From Sorangium sp025924095 (lineage in GTDB: Bacteria; Myxococcota_A; Polyangia; Polyangiales; Polyangiaceae): 64,000 nucleotides of DNA. The notes beneath the pieces are model-generated. The model searched no databases. It was not told where the DNA came from and saw only the letters and a list, made by a program, of their open reading frames with translations. Shown here in pieces: positions 53,065-60,921 of this stretch (the stretch's first letter is position 1; the number at the start of each line of letters is the position of its first letter). The position numbers and the translations under genes were made by a program. Where the stretch lies: contig NZ_CP150356.1 of NCBI RefSeq assembly GCF_051521505.1, forward strand, positions 8,370,001-8,434,000. The letters are read 5' to 3'.

Positions 53065-53469
53065 ATGGACGAACTCACGTTGTATAGCGACGGTGGAACT
53101 CTGGTGACATCCACGAGGTTCGTCGTGGGGACTTCGACGTACGCAATGTCTCAGATTACAAGCGTCACCACGGTAGCCATCCCCAAGAGCACGCGTCTAC
53201 TCATCTGGGGTGTGGTCGTGGCCTTGTGTGGCGTGTCGTGCGTTGGCATCGGCGCTTCGTCGAGCGGAGGCGGCGCATCGACGCTAGGGGTTCTACAGTT
53301 GCTTGTGGGTGCCGCCATGGTCGCTGCATACGTCCTGGTCTTGAAAGCCCAGTACGCGGTGAGCATCGGCACGTCTGGGGGGCAGGTCCGCGCGCTCGTG
53401 TCCACGGACATGGCGGCCGTGGCCAAGATCGCGGGAGCGCTCACGCAGGTGATCGTCATGCGGCGCTGA
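53065..53469 (+). CDS. Small membrane protein, DUF6232-like
   Basis: The 134-residue product has a short N-terminal beta pair (LTLYSDGGTLVTSTRFVVG; TYAMSQITSVTTVAIPK), two membrane segments (LLIWGVVVALCGVSCVGIG and LGVLQLLVGAAMVAAYVLVL) and a C-terminal beta/helix tail with a SGGQVRALVS motif. This order is that of the DUF6232 family, whose function is unknown. AGAGGGAGGCGC precedes the ATG. Base composition is lower in GC than the core genes, consistent with the accessory character of the region. Confidence 0.72.
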   Translation: MDELTLYSDGGTLVTSTRFVVGTSTYAMSQITSVTTVAIPKSTRLLIWGVVVALCGVSCVGIGASSSGGGASTLGVLQLLVGAAMVAAYVLVLKAQYAVSIGTSGGQVRALVSTDMAAVAKIAGALTQVIVMRR

Positions 53470-53494
53470 TGTGGGTTGTGGATGCGGGCAACAG

Positions 53495-53827
53495 TCAGTT
53501 CTGGTCGGCCGGCTCGTCCTCGTCTTGACGGTCGATCCGGAGCATGAGCCATGCCCTCAGCGCGGCCTCCTCCTCCACGTCCCACCCGTACCGCTTCATG
53601 AGTTCGATGTGGGCTAGGTGAGCCTCCGGGATCACCTGCATCAAGAGGTCGTCGGCGTCCTCGCGCAGGTAGACGTCCGCCTCTCCGCGCTCCGCATGGA
53701 TCTCCACGCTCACCACCATCCGCGCGCGCTCCGCAAGGAGGAAAGAGCCCACGGCGGGCACCTCCGAGAGGTGCAGCCGCTTGGTGATGGCGTGACCGCC
53801 GTTCTCCAGGATGAGCCGCACGCGCAT
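53495..53827 (-). CDS. Small acidic protein associated with IS1-like element, copy 1
   Basis: The 110-residue product begins MRVRLILENGGHAITKRLHL, continues with strands (VVSVEIHAERGEADVYLRED) and ends acidic (DEDEPADQN). No family recognised. A damaged homologue with about 80 percent DNA identity by eye lies at 59312-59644. In both places the gene is divergent from an IS1-like transposase gene, with a conserved hairpin about 180 bases upstream of its start. It may be a passenger gene of the element or a preferred neighbour. Confidence 0.65.
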   Translation of the reverse strand: MRVRLILENGGHAITKRLHLSEVPAVGSFLLAERARMVVSVEIHAERGEADVYLREDADDLLMQVIPEAHLAHIELMKRYGWDVEEEAALRAWLMLRIDRQDEDEPADQN

Positions 53828-54006
53828 GCTGCGACCCTACCACGAGCGCATCGAGAGCCCGCGCGCGCCAGCAACCGAAAGCGCGAAAGAGCCGTCAAAC
53901 AGGCTGTAATCGCGCATGCGGGCTAGGACATCGCGCGTCCGAGCCACACGGAAACGCCGAGAAACATAGGCGTTCGGTGCTATCTTTCGCGAATACTTAG
54001 CAAAGC

Positions 54007-54039
54007 GCCCCGCCCTCAGTTCGCACCTGAGAGCGGGGC
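54007..54039 (-). ncRNA. Conserved hairpin, copy 1
   Basis: On the minus strand GCCCCGCTCTCAG and CTGAGGGCGGGGC form 13 pairs (one G-U) around a 7-base loop GTGCGAA. The motif GCTTTGCTAAGTA follows. Copies at 56998-57026 and 59103-59135 have the same stem length class and loop size; between this copy and the one at 59103 several pairs change on both sides while staying paired. Location is 180 bases upstream of the small acidic gene, read in its sense direction. It may be a structured leader RNA or a DNA recognition structure. Confidence 0.5.
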
Positions 54040-54121
54040 TGCAACACACCCTGTGGTGGCCCACAGAGCGCGCGTCGCACCGCGAGCATGGGCCGGCCCG
54101 GGGAGAGAGACAAGGCCCGTC

Positions 54122-55000
54122 ATGCCCGCACCGCTCCTGCTGGAGACGCGCGTCCGCATCGCGTCCGCCCTGGTAGAAGGCAACTCCCTGCGCGCCACCG
54201 CACGCATGGTCGAGGTGGCGCGGGGGACCGTGCTGGACTTCGCCCTGCGCCTCGGCGAGGGCTGCATCCGGCTCCACAGCCGCAAGGTGCGGAATCTAGC
54301 GGCGCATGTGATCCGGATGGACGAGATGTGGAGCTATGCGCAGAAGAAACAGGCGCGCGTGACCGCGAAGGACGCCGCCGAGCATGGCGACGCGTACCTC
54401 TACGTCGCGCTGGACGCGAACACGAAGCTGGCGATCTCCTACCACGTTGGCAAGCGCGACGGCGAGAGCACAGAGACGTTCGTCAAAGACCTTCGCGCGC
54501 AGCTCACGGTAGTCCCGCACGTCACGAGCGACGGCTGGCAGCCGTACATCGAAGCGATGTTCGCAAACTTCCGCGGCTCGGCGGACTACGCCCAATGCGT
54601 CAAAAACTACCGCGGCGGGCCGCAGCGCTCGCCCGATCATCGGTACGAGCCTAGCAGGGATGTCTTCGTCACCAAGACACCCGTCTTCGGCGCACCCAAG
54701 GACGAACTCATGAGCACGAGTTTCGTCGAGCGCTTCAACCTGACCACGCGCCACACGGTCGGCCGCACGCGCCGGCTGTGCCTGGCGTTCTCAAAGACGA
54801 TTCGCGGGCACCGCGCCGCGATCGGCCTGGGGATCGCCTCCTACACGCACGCACGGCACGCTCGGCACCACCCCGGCCGTTGCGGCGGGCTTGGCAGAGC
54901 GCCCGTGGACCCTCGCCGAGTTCGTCACGGCGGCCCTCGCGGAGGAGGAGACGGCGCCGCCCGTAGCGCAGCCGCTCAAGTTGGAGCCGCGCCCTGGTGA
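54122..55000 (+). CDS. IS1-like family transposase, C-terminal frame disrupted
   Basis: The product has an N-terminal helix-turn-helix (ASALVEGNSLRATARMVEVARGTV) and a DDE core: VIRMDEMWSYAQKKQAR, HVTSDGWQPYIEAMF and SFVERFNLTTRHTVGRTRRLC. The family end should read on into HGTLGTTPAVAAGL, but that sequence continues in another frame from about 54849, so one or two bases were gained or lost there. The present frame therefore ends in an unrelated Arg/Gly-rich tail. It is divergent from the small acidic gene with the hairpin between them. Probably inactive. Confidence 0.8.
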   Translation: MPAPLLLETRVRIASALVEGNSLRATARMVEVARGTVLDFALRLGEGCIRLHSRKVRNLAAHVIRMDEMWSYAQKKQARVTAKDAAEHGDAYLYVALDANTKLAISYHVGKRDGESTETFVKDLRAQLTVVPHVTSDGWQPYIEAMFANFRGSADYAQCVKNYRGGPQRSPDHRYEPSRDVFVTKTPVFGAPKDELMSTSFVERFNLTTRHTVGRTRRLCLAFSKTIRGHRAAIGLGIASYTHARHARHHPGRCGGLGRAPVDPRRVRHGGPRGGGDGAARSAAAQVGAAPW

Positions 55001-55307
55001 GGAGCCTGCGCCAGCGCGAGAGCTCCCAGGGGGCAGTGGGTGGCTCCGCCTCGTCTCGGGCGGGTCAGCCCCGTCAGCGCCCACTGATCCGCAGCCCCCG
55101 CCCGTGGCGCCAGCCCCGGTGGCGGTCCCTCCGCCGGCCCTCGCGCCCGTCGCAGCACCAGCGGCGCCGTCTGCCGTCGAGCCTGCCGCAGTTCCGGGCG
55201 AGCCCTCCCGCCAGCTCGACCTGTTCGCGTGGCGTCCGAAGCCGAGAACGCAGGTGCAGCTGTCGCTGTTCGTGGATCCGCCGTCACCCGCACCGTCATC
55301 GAGGTAG
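54849..55307 (+). pseudogene. Frameshifted C-terminal end of the IS1-like transposase
   Basis: In this frame the sequence resumes as THGTLGTTPAVAAGLAERPW and TLAEFVTAAL, the normal continuation of the upstream transposase. A long Pro/Ala tail ends with the motif VQLSLF. The shift relative to 54122-55000 is located at about 54846-54855. A programmed shift is possible for IS1-type elements but normally occurs near the N-terminus, so mutation is more likely. Confidence 0.7.
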
Positions 55308-55334
55308 GTGAATTGCTGGACACAATGTCGTAAA

Positions 55335-56705
55335 ATGGCGGTCATGGCCCTACTCTATGAACAGCGCTTGCCGCTGCTTGCCCCCTTTGGCTTCGCGTGC
55401 GCCGCCTGTCTGGCGCTCGGTTGCCAAGCCATCCTCGGCATCCATGACGTCGAGCGCGACACGTCCGGCGGAGGCGCGGGAGGACGCGACACATCGTCGG
55501 GCGCCACCAGCAGCGGCGGCGGAGGCGCCGGAAGCGCTGGCGGCAGCGGTGGGGCTGGAGGCTTGGCGGGAACCGGTGGCGGCGCGGGCGGCGCCGAGTG
55601 CTCTCCTGACGAGAAGAGATGCTCCGAGAACACGCCTCAGCGCTGTGCAGATGGGCGGTGGGAGAGCGGGGAAGCGTGCGCCGGGCAGACGTGCGTGGAT
55701 GGGACGTGCACCGGGGAGTGCGGCCCGGAAGAGACGCGCTGCTCGGAGAACCGTGCCCAGCGGTGCGATGAGCGCGGAGCGTGGGCGGACGCGGAGCCTT
55801 GTCCGGCGGCAGCGCCCGTATGTAGTGCAGGGGTGTGCACGACCCCGCCGAGCTGTAATGGATTACCTCCGACGTGCGGTCCTTTGGGCAATGAGAGCTG
55901 CTGCGCGACCGCGATGGTTCCCGGTGGCAGCTTCAACCGGAGCAACGACCCTGCATATCCGGCGACGGTAAGCAGCTTCCTCCTGGATCGGTTCGAGGTG
56001 ACGGTGGGTCGGTTTCGTAGGTTCGTCGAGGTGCATCCCGAAAGCCGGCCTGCGGCTGGGGCAGGCGCGCATCCAAGAATCGATGGAAGCGGGTGGGATC
56101 CGGACTGGGACAGCAACCTGCCTGCGGACGCTGCCGCGTTGGTGGCTGCGGCGAAGTGCCACGACACGTACCAGATGTGGACGGATGAAGCGGCAGATCG
56201 TGAGCATCGGCCGATGAACTGCATGAGCTGGTACGTCGCCTTCGCACTTTGCGCGTGGGATGGGGGCCGGTTGCCCACGGAAGCCGAGTGGAACTACGCA
56301 GCGGCCGGAGGGCCCGAGCAACGCGTATATCCGTGGTCAATTCCGCCCGAATCGGCCACGATCGATTCCAGCTATGCGGCGCATTACTGCAGAGGCGAGG
56401 TGGATGGGTCCAACGACTGTATGTTAAACGATATCCAACCCGTCGGGTCGCGGTCGCCGAAGGGAGATGGGAGGTGGGGGCAAGCGGACCTCGCGGGTAG
56501 TCTATGGGAATGGGGATTGGACGGGTATGGGGACTACACCGACGCCTGCACGGACTGTGCTACCATATCAGGCGCGTCAAGCCGGGTGCTCCGGAGCGGG
56601 GCTTACGGTGATGCTGCGTCGTATCTATTATCGTACTTTCGCAGCGATGGTAATCCGTCGAACCGCTACGCGAGTGCCGGGGTCAGATGCGCGAGAAGCC
56701 TGTAG
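55335..56705 (+). CDS. SUMF1/FGE-sulfatase-modifying-factor-like lipoprotein
   Basis: The 456-residue product has a lipobox (ACLALGCQA), a Gly/Ser linker, a Cys-rich section with EETRCSENRAQRCDERG-type repeats (about residues 95-170) and a C-terminal FGE-like domain: MVPGGSFNRS, FLLDRFEVTVGRFRRF, RPMNCMSWYVAFALCAW, RLPTEAEWNYAAAGG, DLAGSLWEWGLDGYG, VLRSGAYGD and a RYASAGVRCARS end. These match SUMF1 family folds, which include formylglycine-generating enzymes and many non-catalytic binding domains. Residues for copper or Cys catalysis could not be confirmed. It sits between two transposase remnants. Confidence 0.83.
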   Translation: MAVMALLYEQRLPLLAPFGFACAACLALGCQAILGIHDVERDTSGGGAGGRDTSSGATSSGGGGAGSAGGSGGAGGLAGTGGGAGGAECSPDEKRCSENTPQRCADGRWESGEACAGQTCVDGTCTGECGPEETRCSENRAQRCDERGAWADAEPCPAAAPVCSAGVCTTPPSCNGLPPTCGPLGNESCCATAMVPGGSFNRSNDPAYPATVSSFLLDRFEVTVGRFRRFVEVHPESRPAAGAGAHPRIDGSGWDPDWDSNLPADAAALVAAAKCHDTYQMWTDEAADREHRPMNCMSWYVAFALCAWDGGRLPTEAEWNYAAAGGPEQRVYPWSIPPESATIDSSYAAHYCRGEVDGSNDCMLNDIQPVGSRSPKGDGRWGQADLAGSLWEWGLDGYGDYTDACTDCATISGASSRVLRSGAYGDAASYLLSYFRSDGNPSNRYASAGVRCARSL

Positions 56706-56716
56706 GCCACGCGCTG

Positions 56717-56881
56717 AGTCGTCGGGGCTGGTTCAGGGTGATCCCGCGCGGGTCCGCGCCGTCGGCGCCCTCCGCTTCGCAGCCGCGGCCCGTGGCGCTC
56801 GTCGAGGCGTCGCCGGAGCCGCCGCCTGCGCCGGGGCCGCGCAGGATGGTGCAGCTGAGCTTGTTCGGCGAGGCCGAGTGA
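56717..56881 (+). pseudogene. C-terminal remnant of an IS1-like transposase
   Basis: The translation SRRGWFRVIPRGSAPSAPS, ending VQLSLFGEAE, closely matches the Pro/Ala tail of the transposase at 54849-55307 (SGWLRLVSGGSAPSAPT; VQLSLF). Only the last 55 residues remain, starting right after the SUMF1-like gene. It shows that at least three IS1-like insertions have decayed in this 6-kb stretch. Confidence 0.65.
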
Positions 56882-56997
56882 TCGCGGCTTGCTAGTGGAT
56901 CATCGACGATCCAGACTAGGCGGTGTCGCACAAGCAGGCGCTCCACGATCAGCTCTCCCGGGTCGTCGGACGGGTCGCACCGCTCGGCTTCTGCCGC

Positions 56998-57026
56998 CTC
57001 GCTTCCGGGTCGCAACCGGAGGCGGG
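56998..57026 (+). ncRNA. Conserved hairpin, copy 2
   Basis: CTCGCTTCCGG and CCGGAGGCGGG form 11 pairs (two G-U) around the 7-base loop GTCGCAA. It is followed by GACGTTTTTGTCTAAG, resembling the CTTTGCTAAG tail of the other two copies. No small-gene homologue follows it, only the istA fragment 80 bases on. The 3' part of the neighbourhood is less conserved than in copies 1 and 3. Confidence 0.4.
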
Positions 57027-57104
57027 ACGTTTTTGTCTAAGATCCTCAGATCATACGACTTTTCAGCGGGGAAACCCCTCAGAACGGTGCGGGAGAGGGA
57101 CAGA

Positions 57105-57431
57105 ATGGACGGGGGATGTAAGAGCCGCGACCGGCTGCGCGTCGAGGTCCCCGGCGCCGAAGTCCTCCTCGCGCGCTGGTTTGACGCCGGTCGCAACGTC
57201 GGCAGCCTCGCCGCGCGGACGCTGCAACTGCTCGACGCTTACGGCCCCTCGATCACGACCGAGGCCGTCGCGGAGATGATCGCACGCGGCACCCACGACC
57301 CCGGTGCCCTGGCGATCCTCTGTGAGCAGCGCCGTCGAGGTCCCGTCGGACCGCCCGCTGCGATCCACTTCGGCGATCACGTCCGTGAGCGCGACGTGAT
57401 CCCACACGACCTTGGAGATTACGATGAGTGA
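57105..57431 (+). pseudogene. istA fragment (C-terminal end of IS21-family transposase)
   Basis: The frame encodes VEVPGAEVLLARWFDAGRNV and LLDAYGPSITTEAVAEMIARGTHDPG, the helical end typical of IstA proteins just before istB, with a basic CEQRRRG segment. The HTH and DDE catalytic parts are absent, so this is the surviving 3' end of a full-length gene of about 1.5 kb. It overlaps istB by 8 bases, as in intact IS21 elements. Confidence 0.7.
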
Positions 57432-58197
57432 TCTGCACGAGGGCCTGTCGCGCCTCGGTCTTCGCGTGCCAAAAGAGGCCCTGGACGCGCTGCTCATCCA
57501 TGCCCAGAAGAGCAAGCTTTCCCCCACCGAGCTTCTCGAGGGGCTGGCCGCCATCGAGCAGCGCGAGCGCGAAGCCCGCAACCTGGCGCGGCGCGCAAAA
57601 CACGCAAAGCTGGGATCACCCAAGGGCCTCGATCGATTCGACTGGAACCACCCCCGGGCCATCGATCGCGAGCTTTACGAGCACCTCTACTCCACGCTCG
57701 AGTTTCTGCGCCGAGGTGAGAATGTGCTCTTCCGCGGCCCGGCGGGCGTCGGCAAGACCACGCTCTCCCAGAACCTCGGCCTGCGCGCGCTCGCGTGTGG
57801 CCATACGGTCCTGTTCTCCACGCTTCCGGCGGCGCTCGCCGATCTGATGCGCCAGGAGTCGCTCCCAGCCGTCGAGCGGCGTCTCCGCCGCTACACATCC
57901 TTGGATCTGTTGATCCTCGACGAGCTCGGTTATGTGCCCTGCGACGCTCGCGCCGCGGATCTCTTCTTCCACATCGTCAGCCGTCGCCACGAGCACAAGC
58001 CGATCGTGCTCACGACCAATCTCGCCTACAAGCAGTGGACGTCGGTCTTCAAGGATGCTTCCTGCCTCGACGCCCTCGTCGACCGCTTCGCCCAGCACTG
58101 TCATACGCTCGACATCGACGCCGATTCCTGGCGTCAGAAGTCCTCTCTCCGCCGCTCCCCCAGCCGCTCCCCGCTGCCTCGCACCGACAACGGCTGA
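57424..58197 (+). CDS. istB: IS21-family helper ATPase IstB
   Basis: The 257-residue product carries Walker A (GPAGVGKTTLSQNLG, about residue 100), Walker B (LLILDELGYVP) and the sensor motif VLTTNLAYKQW; the N-terminal helical domain and the final DSWRQKSS are also family-typical. IstB is the AAA+ ATPase that assists the DDE transposase IstA in target capture. With istA reduced to a fragment, the element cannot move by itself. The ATG at 57424 overlaps the istA stop. Confidence 0.93.
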   Translation: MSDLHEGLSRLGLRVPKEALDALLIHAQKSKLSPTELLEGLAAIEQREREARNLARRAKHAKLGSPKGLDRFDWNHPRAIDRELYEHLYSTLEFLRRGENVLFRGPAGVGKTTLSQNLGLRALACGHTVLFSTLPAALADLMRQESLPAVERRLRRYTSLDLLILDELGYVPCDARAADLFFHIVSRRHEHKPIVLTTNLAYKQWTSVFKDASCLDALVDRFAQHCHTLDIDADSWRQKSSLRRSPSRSPLPRTDNG

Positions 58198-58334
58198 CGC
58201 GTCCACCACCTCCCGCCGCGGGGGCAGGCTGGTCCGCTACCGCGGCCTCGTGTCCGTGGCCGCCTGCGCTCGCCGCGCCCGGCTCGATCTCGTGGCTCAG
58301 GAGATCGACAAATTCTACGGATCACGATGGCCGG

Positions 58335-59018
58335 CTACAGGCGCTTGCTGAAGCCGTTGCAGAGCCGGGTGAAGCGGCGGATGTGCATCTGGATCGTAAG
58401 GTTCTGCCGCTCGATGTGGCTCGTGCTGGCGCGCTTCATGTCGGGTACGCCGAAGACGGGCATCTTCGTGATGAAGGGGTCTCACGGCGGCTCGTAGCGG
58501 TGATCGTCGTCCTTGCGGGCCTTGCGGTTGTAGCGCTTGATGACCTGGGCGTAGTCGGCCGAGCCCGGGAACGACGCGCCGACCGCGGCGACGTACGGCG
58601 CCCAGCCGTCGCTGTAGAGCTGCGGGACGCTCACCAGTCAAGCCCGGAGGTCCTTGATGAACGCGCTGGTGTTCTCCTCGTCGCGCTTGCCGACGCGGTA
58701 GGCGATCACGAGCTTCGCCGCGTTCGCCATGCCGACGAAGGTGTATGCCTCACCCACGTCGGGCGAGTCGGCCGGCTGAAAGCGCGCCTGCTTCTTCTGC
58801 ACGTACGACCAGATTTCGTCGACCTGGACCGTGCGGCAGTCGACGTCGCGCACGAGTCGATTGTGCAGCCGCTCGCAGCCTTCGCCCACGCGGAGGAGCA
58901 GCGACAGAATCGCCGGCTGGCTCACGCTGGTTAGCCTCGACGTGGGCCGGATGCCCGCGCCTTCAACGAGATGTGCGACGACCTCGACGCGCTTCGCCAT
59001 GGGCAGCACGTGTGCCAT
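58335..59018 (-). pseudogene. IS1-like transposase with two in-frame TGA codons
   Basis: Homologous to 54122-55000: VVAHLVEGAGIRPTSRLTSV, VQVDEIWSYVQKKQARF, YSDGWAPYVAAV and SHIERQNLTIQMHIRRFTRLC give the HTH and the three DDE residues. The frame is stopped by TGA after SAFIKDLRA and again after RYEPP; both positions are Arg-type codons in the other copy (CGA to TGA is the likely change). It ends at TAG after FSKRL, so the last 20-30 percent is missing. It is divergent from the damaged small gene at 59312, a mirror image of the copy 1 module. Confidence 0.75.
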
Positions 59019-59102
59019 GCAGGGGCTTGCCTCTCTCCCTCGGCCGGCCCATGCTGCGCCTTGCGACGAGCGCTCTGCGGGCCACACACAGGGTGTGTTG
59101 CA

Positions 59103-59135
59103 GCCCTGTCTCCGGGTTCCAGCCGGGGGCAGGGC
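59103..59135 (+). ncRNA. Conserved hairpin, copy 3
   Basis: GCCCTGTCTCCGG and CCGGGGGCAGGGC form 13 pairs (two G-U) around the loop GTTCCAG. GCGCTTTGCTAAGTA follows, as in copy 1. The distance to the small gene start is 177 bases, against 180 in copy 1. A strongly conserved block GATGTCCTAGCCCGCATGCG lies between hairpin and gene in both copies. Confidence 0.5.
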
Positions 59136-59311
59136 GCTTTGCTAAGTACCCTGCAAGATAGCACTAAACGACTTGTTTTCTCGGCGTTTCGGTGTGGCTC
59201 GAACAGTGGATGTCCTAGCCCGCATGCGCGATTACAGCCTGTTGACGGCGTTTTCGCGTCGTGGGTCGCGAGCGCCAGCGGCCCGCGCGGTGCGCGTGGT
59301 AGGGTCGCGGC

Positions 59312-59644
59312 ATGCGCGTACGGCTCATCCTGGAGAACGGCGGTCGCGCCATCACCAAGCGGCTGCACCTCTCGGAAGTGCCCGCCGTGGGCTCTTTCGT
59401 CCTTGCGGAGCGCGCGGGGATGGTGGTGAGCGTGGAGCGCGTCGCCTAGTGCGGCGAGGTGGACGTCTGCCTGCGAGAGGATGGCGACGACCTGTCCATG
59501 CAGGTCATCCCGGAGGCGCACCTGGCGCACATCGAGCTCATGAAGCGGGACGGGTGTGATATGGAGGAAGAGACGGTGCTACGCGTTGAACTCGGGCATG
59601 TAATCGACCGACAGGACGACGAAGTGACCATTGCTCAAAATTGA
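59312..59644 (+). pseudogene. Small acidic protein gene copy 2, nonsense-mutated
   Basis: Begins MRVRLILENGGRAITKRLHL and stays in frame with the intact copy at 53495-53827 up to the same end (DRQDDEVTIAQN), but TAG replaces a Glu-type codon at codon 46. The second half, from about 59459, remains open for 61 residues. The clean alignment with a single stop indicates recent inactivation. Confidence 0.7.
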
Positions 59645-59667
59645 GCAGTACCCTGCGCTCGGTGAGG

Positions 59668-60045
59668 TTAGCGAGCGCGGAGATGGGCCTCAAACCAGTC
59701 GCGCACCTGCTCCCAGGTCTTATCCCCAGCGGCGATCTCGTCCTGCATGTCGCGGAGCCGCTTGAAATCGGCTCGCATCAAATACATGCCGTTTACGCCT
59801 GCCTGCTGGTAGAACGCGCGACCCGGCAACTGACCGGCGGCATCGCCTAGCAGGCCCGCGTTGAAGCTGAGAGCGAAGAACAGCGCCGCGACCTCTTCCG
59901 TAACCGTGGGCGCAAAGCCGGCTAGATTCTCCGACTCGTCGATGCATCTGCGGAGGTCTGCACTGGACGGGTACTTATCCCATGGAGACTTCGACCGGGA
60001 CTCGGCCTGGTCGCAGAGATCATGCAACTCCTCGAGTTCCAGCAT
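59668..60045 (-). CDS. Small hypothetical protein, 125 residues
   Basis: A soluble, acidic helical protein (LEELHDLCDQAESRSKSPWD; SENLAGFAPTVTEEVAALFFALSF; DKTWEQVRDWFEAHLRAR). No family was recognised. It follows a 65-residue gene on the same strand with a 9-base gap. Base composition is lower in GC than in core genes. The two-small-gene arrangement is compatible with a toxin-antitoxin or phage-type accessory pair, but no family motif supports that. Confidence 0.6.
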   Translation of the reverse strand: MLELEELHDLCDQAESRSKSPWDKYPSSADLRRCIDESENLAGFAPTVTEEVAALFFALSFNAGLLGDAAGQLPGRAFYQQAGVNGMYLMRADFKRLRDMQDEIAAGDKTWEQVRDWFEAHLRAR

Positions 60046-60054
60046 CCATGCGCG

Positions 60055-60252
60055 CTATCTCATTTTCGGATCGCGCCGGTCAAGCTCGTCGAAGAACTCC
60101 TGCCACTCCGGAGGTGCAGCGGCGAACATGGCATCTAGGCGAGCGATCGCGGCGTGGTTGCGCGGACGACGTCGTTCAGGGGAGTCCTCCACAGCGCTAG
60201 TCGCACTGTCCCGTCGTTGGCCTGTGGCCGCCGTCCTCGTGCTGCCGTCCAT
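60055..60252 (-). CDS. Very small hypothetical protein, 65 residues
   Basis: A basic N-terminal half (ERRRPRNHAAIARLD) and an acidic end (EWQEFFDELDRRDPKMR). It is followed closely by the 125-residue gene. Nothing recognisable; the confident codon bias is limited by length. Confidence 0.4.
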   Translation of the reverse strand: MDGSTRTAATGQRRDSATSAVEDSPERRRPRNHAAIARLDAMFAAAPPEWQEFFDELDRRDPKMR

Positions 60253-60398
60253 GATCTACCTCTTGGCTAGTGTCTACAACTGCATATACGTCACGACGTA
60301 TCAAAAATCCACTTGCGCTAGCGCCATCGAGCGAACCCAAGTAGGTGGGCCTCTTGGCACGGGTCGTGCCCAGTCTACGCATACGCGTACACTGTTAC

Positions 60399-60478
60399 TG
60401 TACGGTGTGCCGTACAGGGGCATGCCGGAGCGGTCTGCCCGACCGCCTCACGGCGCGCCACATGACAGTCCTGTCATG
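60399..60478. promoter_or_regulatory. Two operator-like inverted repeats
   Basis: TGTACGG and CCGTACA (60399-60416, spacer TGTG) and CATGACAG and CTGTCATG (60461-60478, spacer TC) are perfect inverted repeats 44 bases apart. They lie upstream of the minus-strand small-gene pair in a region of reduced GC and without genes, so they may bind a repressor controlling that pair. Confidence 0.4.
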
Positions 60479-60557
60479 GATCAAGATCTGACCACCCTTT
60501 CGGCGTCCAGTCGTCAAGGTTGCGGCGGGCCGGTTGGTCAAAATTGACCACTACCAG

Positions 60558-60848
60558 CGCGCCCGCCCGCGACCGCAACGCGTCCTGGTCCCCTCGCGAG
60601 CGCGCTCGACCGCGACCACAACGCGTCCTGGTCCCCTCACGAGCGCGCTCGCCCACGACCACAACGCGTCCTGGTCCCCTCACGAGCGCGCTCGCCCACG
60701 ACCACAACGCGTCCTGGTCCCCCCGCGAGCGCGCTCGCCCACGACCACAACGCGTCCTGGTCCCCTCGCGAGCGCGCTCGCCCACGACCACAACGCGTCC
60801 TGGTCCATCGCGAGCGCGCTCGCCCACGACCACAACGCGTCCTGGTCC
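60558..60848. repeat. 43-bp tandem repeat, nearly seven units
   Basis: The unit contains CGACCACAACGCGTCCTGGT, then a CCCCTC or CCATC variant, then the palindrome GCGAGCGCGCTCGC across the unit junction. There are six full units and one partial unit with few differences. Single units occur at 51248-51300 and 52676-52710, so the tandem array is a local expansion of a dispersed repeat. Short open frames within it on both strands are by-products of the repeat. Confidence 0.9.
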
Positions 60849-60921
60849 GCGGAGATGGATCTTATGAAGATTGCTTGACTTTTTATGACAACGTGAGCCG
60901 AATCACAGTTTCAGGCACGAC

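Noticed and set aside
54846..54855. Programmed frameshift in the IS1-like transposase
   Set aside because: IS1 frameshifting occurs near the N-terminal InsA/InsB junction; this site is near the C-terminus and lacks a clear slippery heptamer.
57795..58934. A 379-residue plus-strand frame downstream of istB
   Set aside because: It is antisense to the minus-strand transposase pseudogene, which shows DDE motifs and nonsense codons.
60558..60848. CRISPR array
   Set aside because: Units are contiguous without unique spacers and there are no cas genes.
60534..60878. Short protein-coding frames inside the 43-bp repeat
   Set aside because: They only translate the repeat (RPRPQRVLVP units) and are open in several frames.
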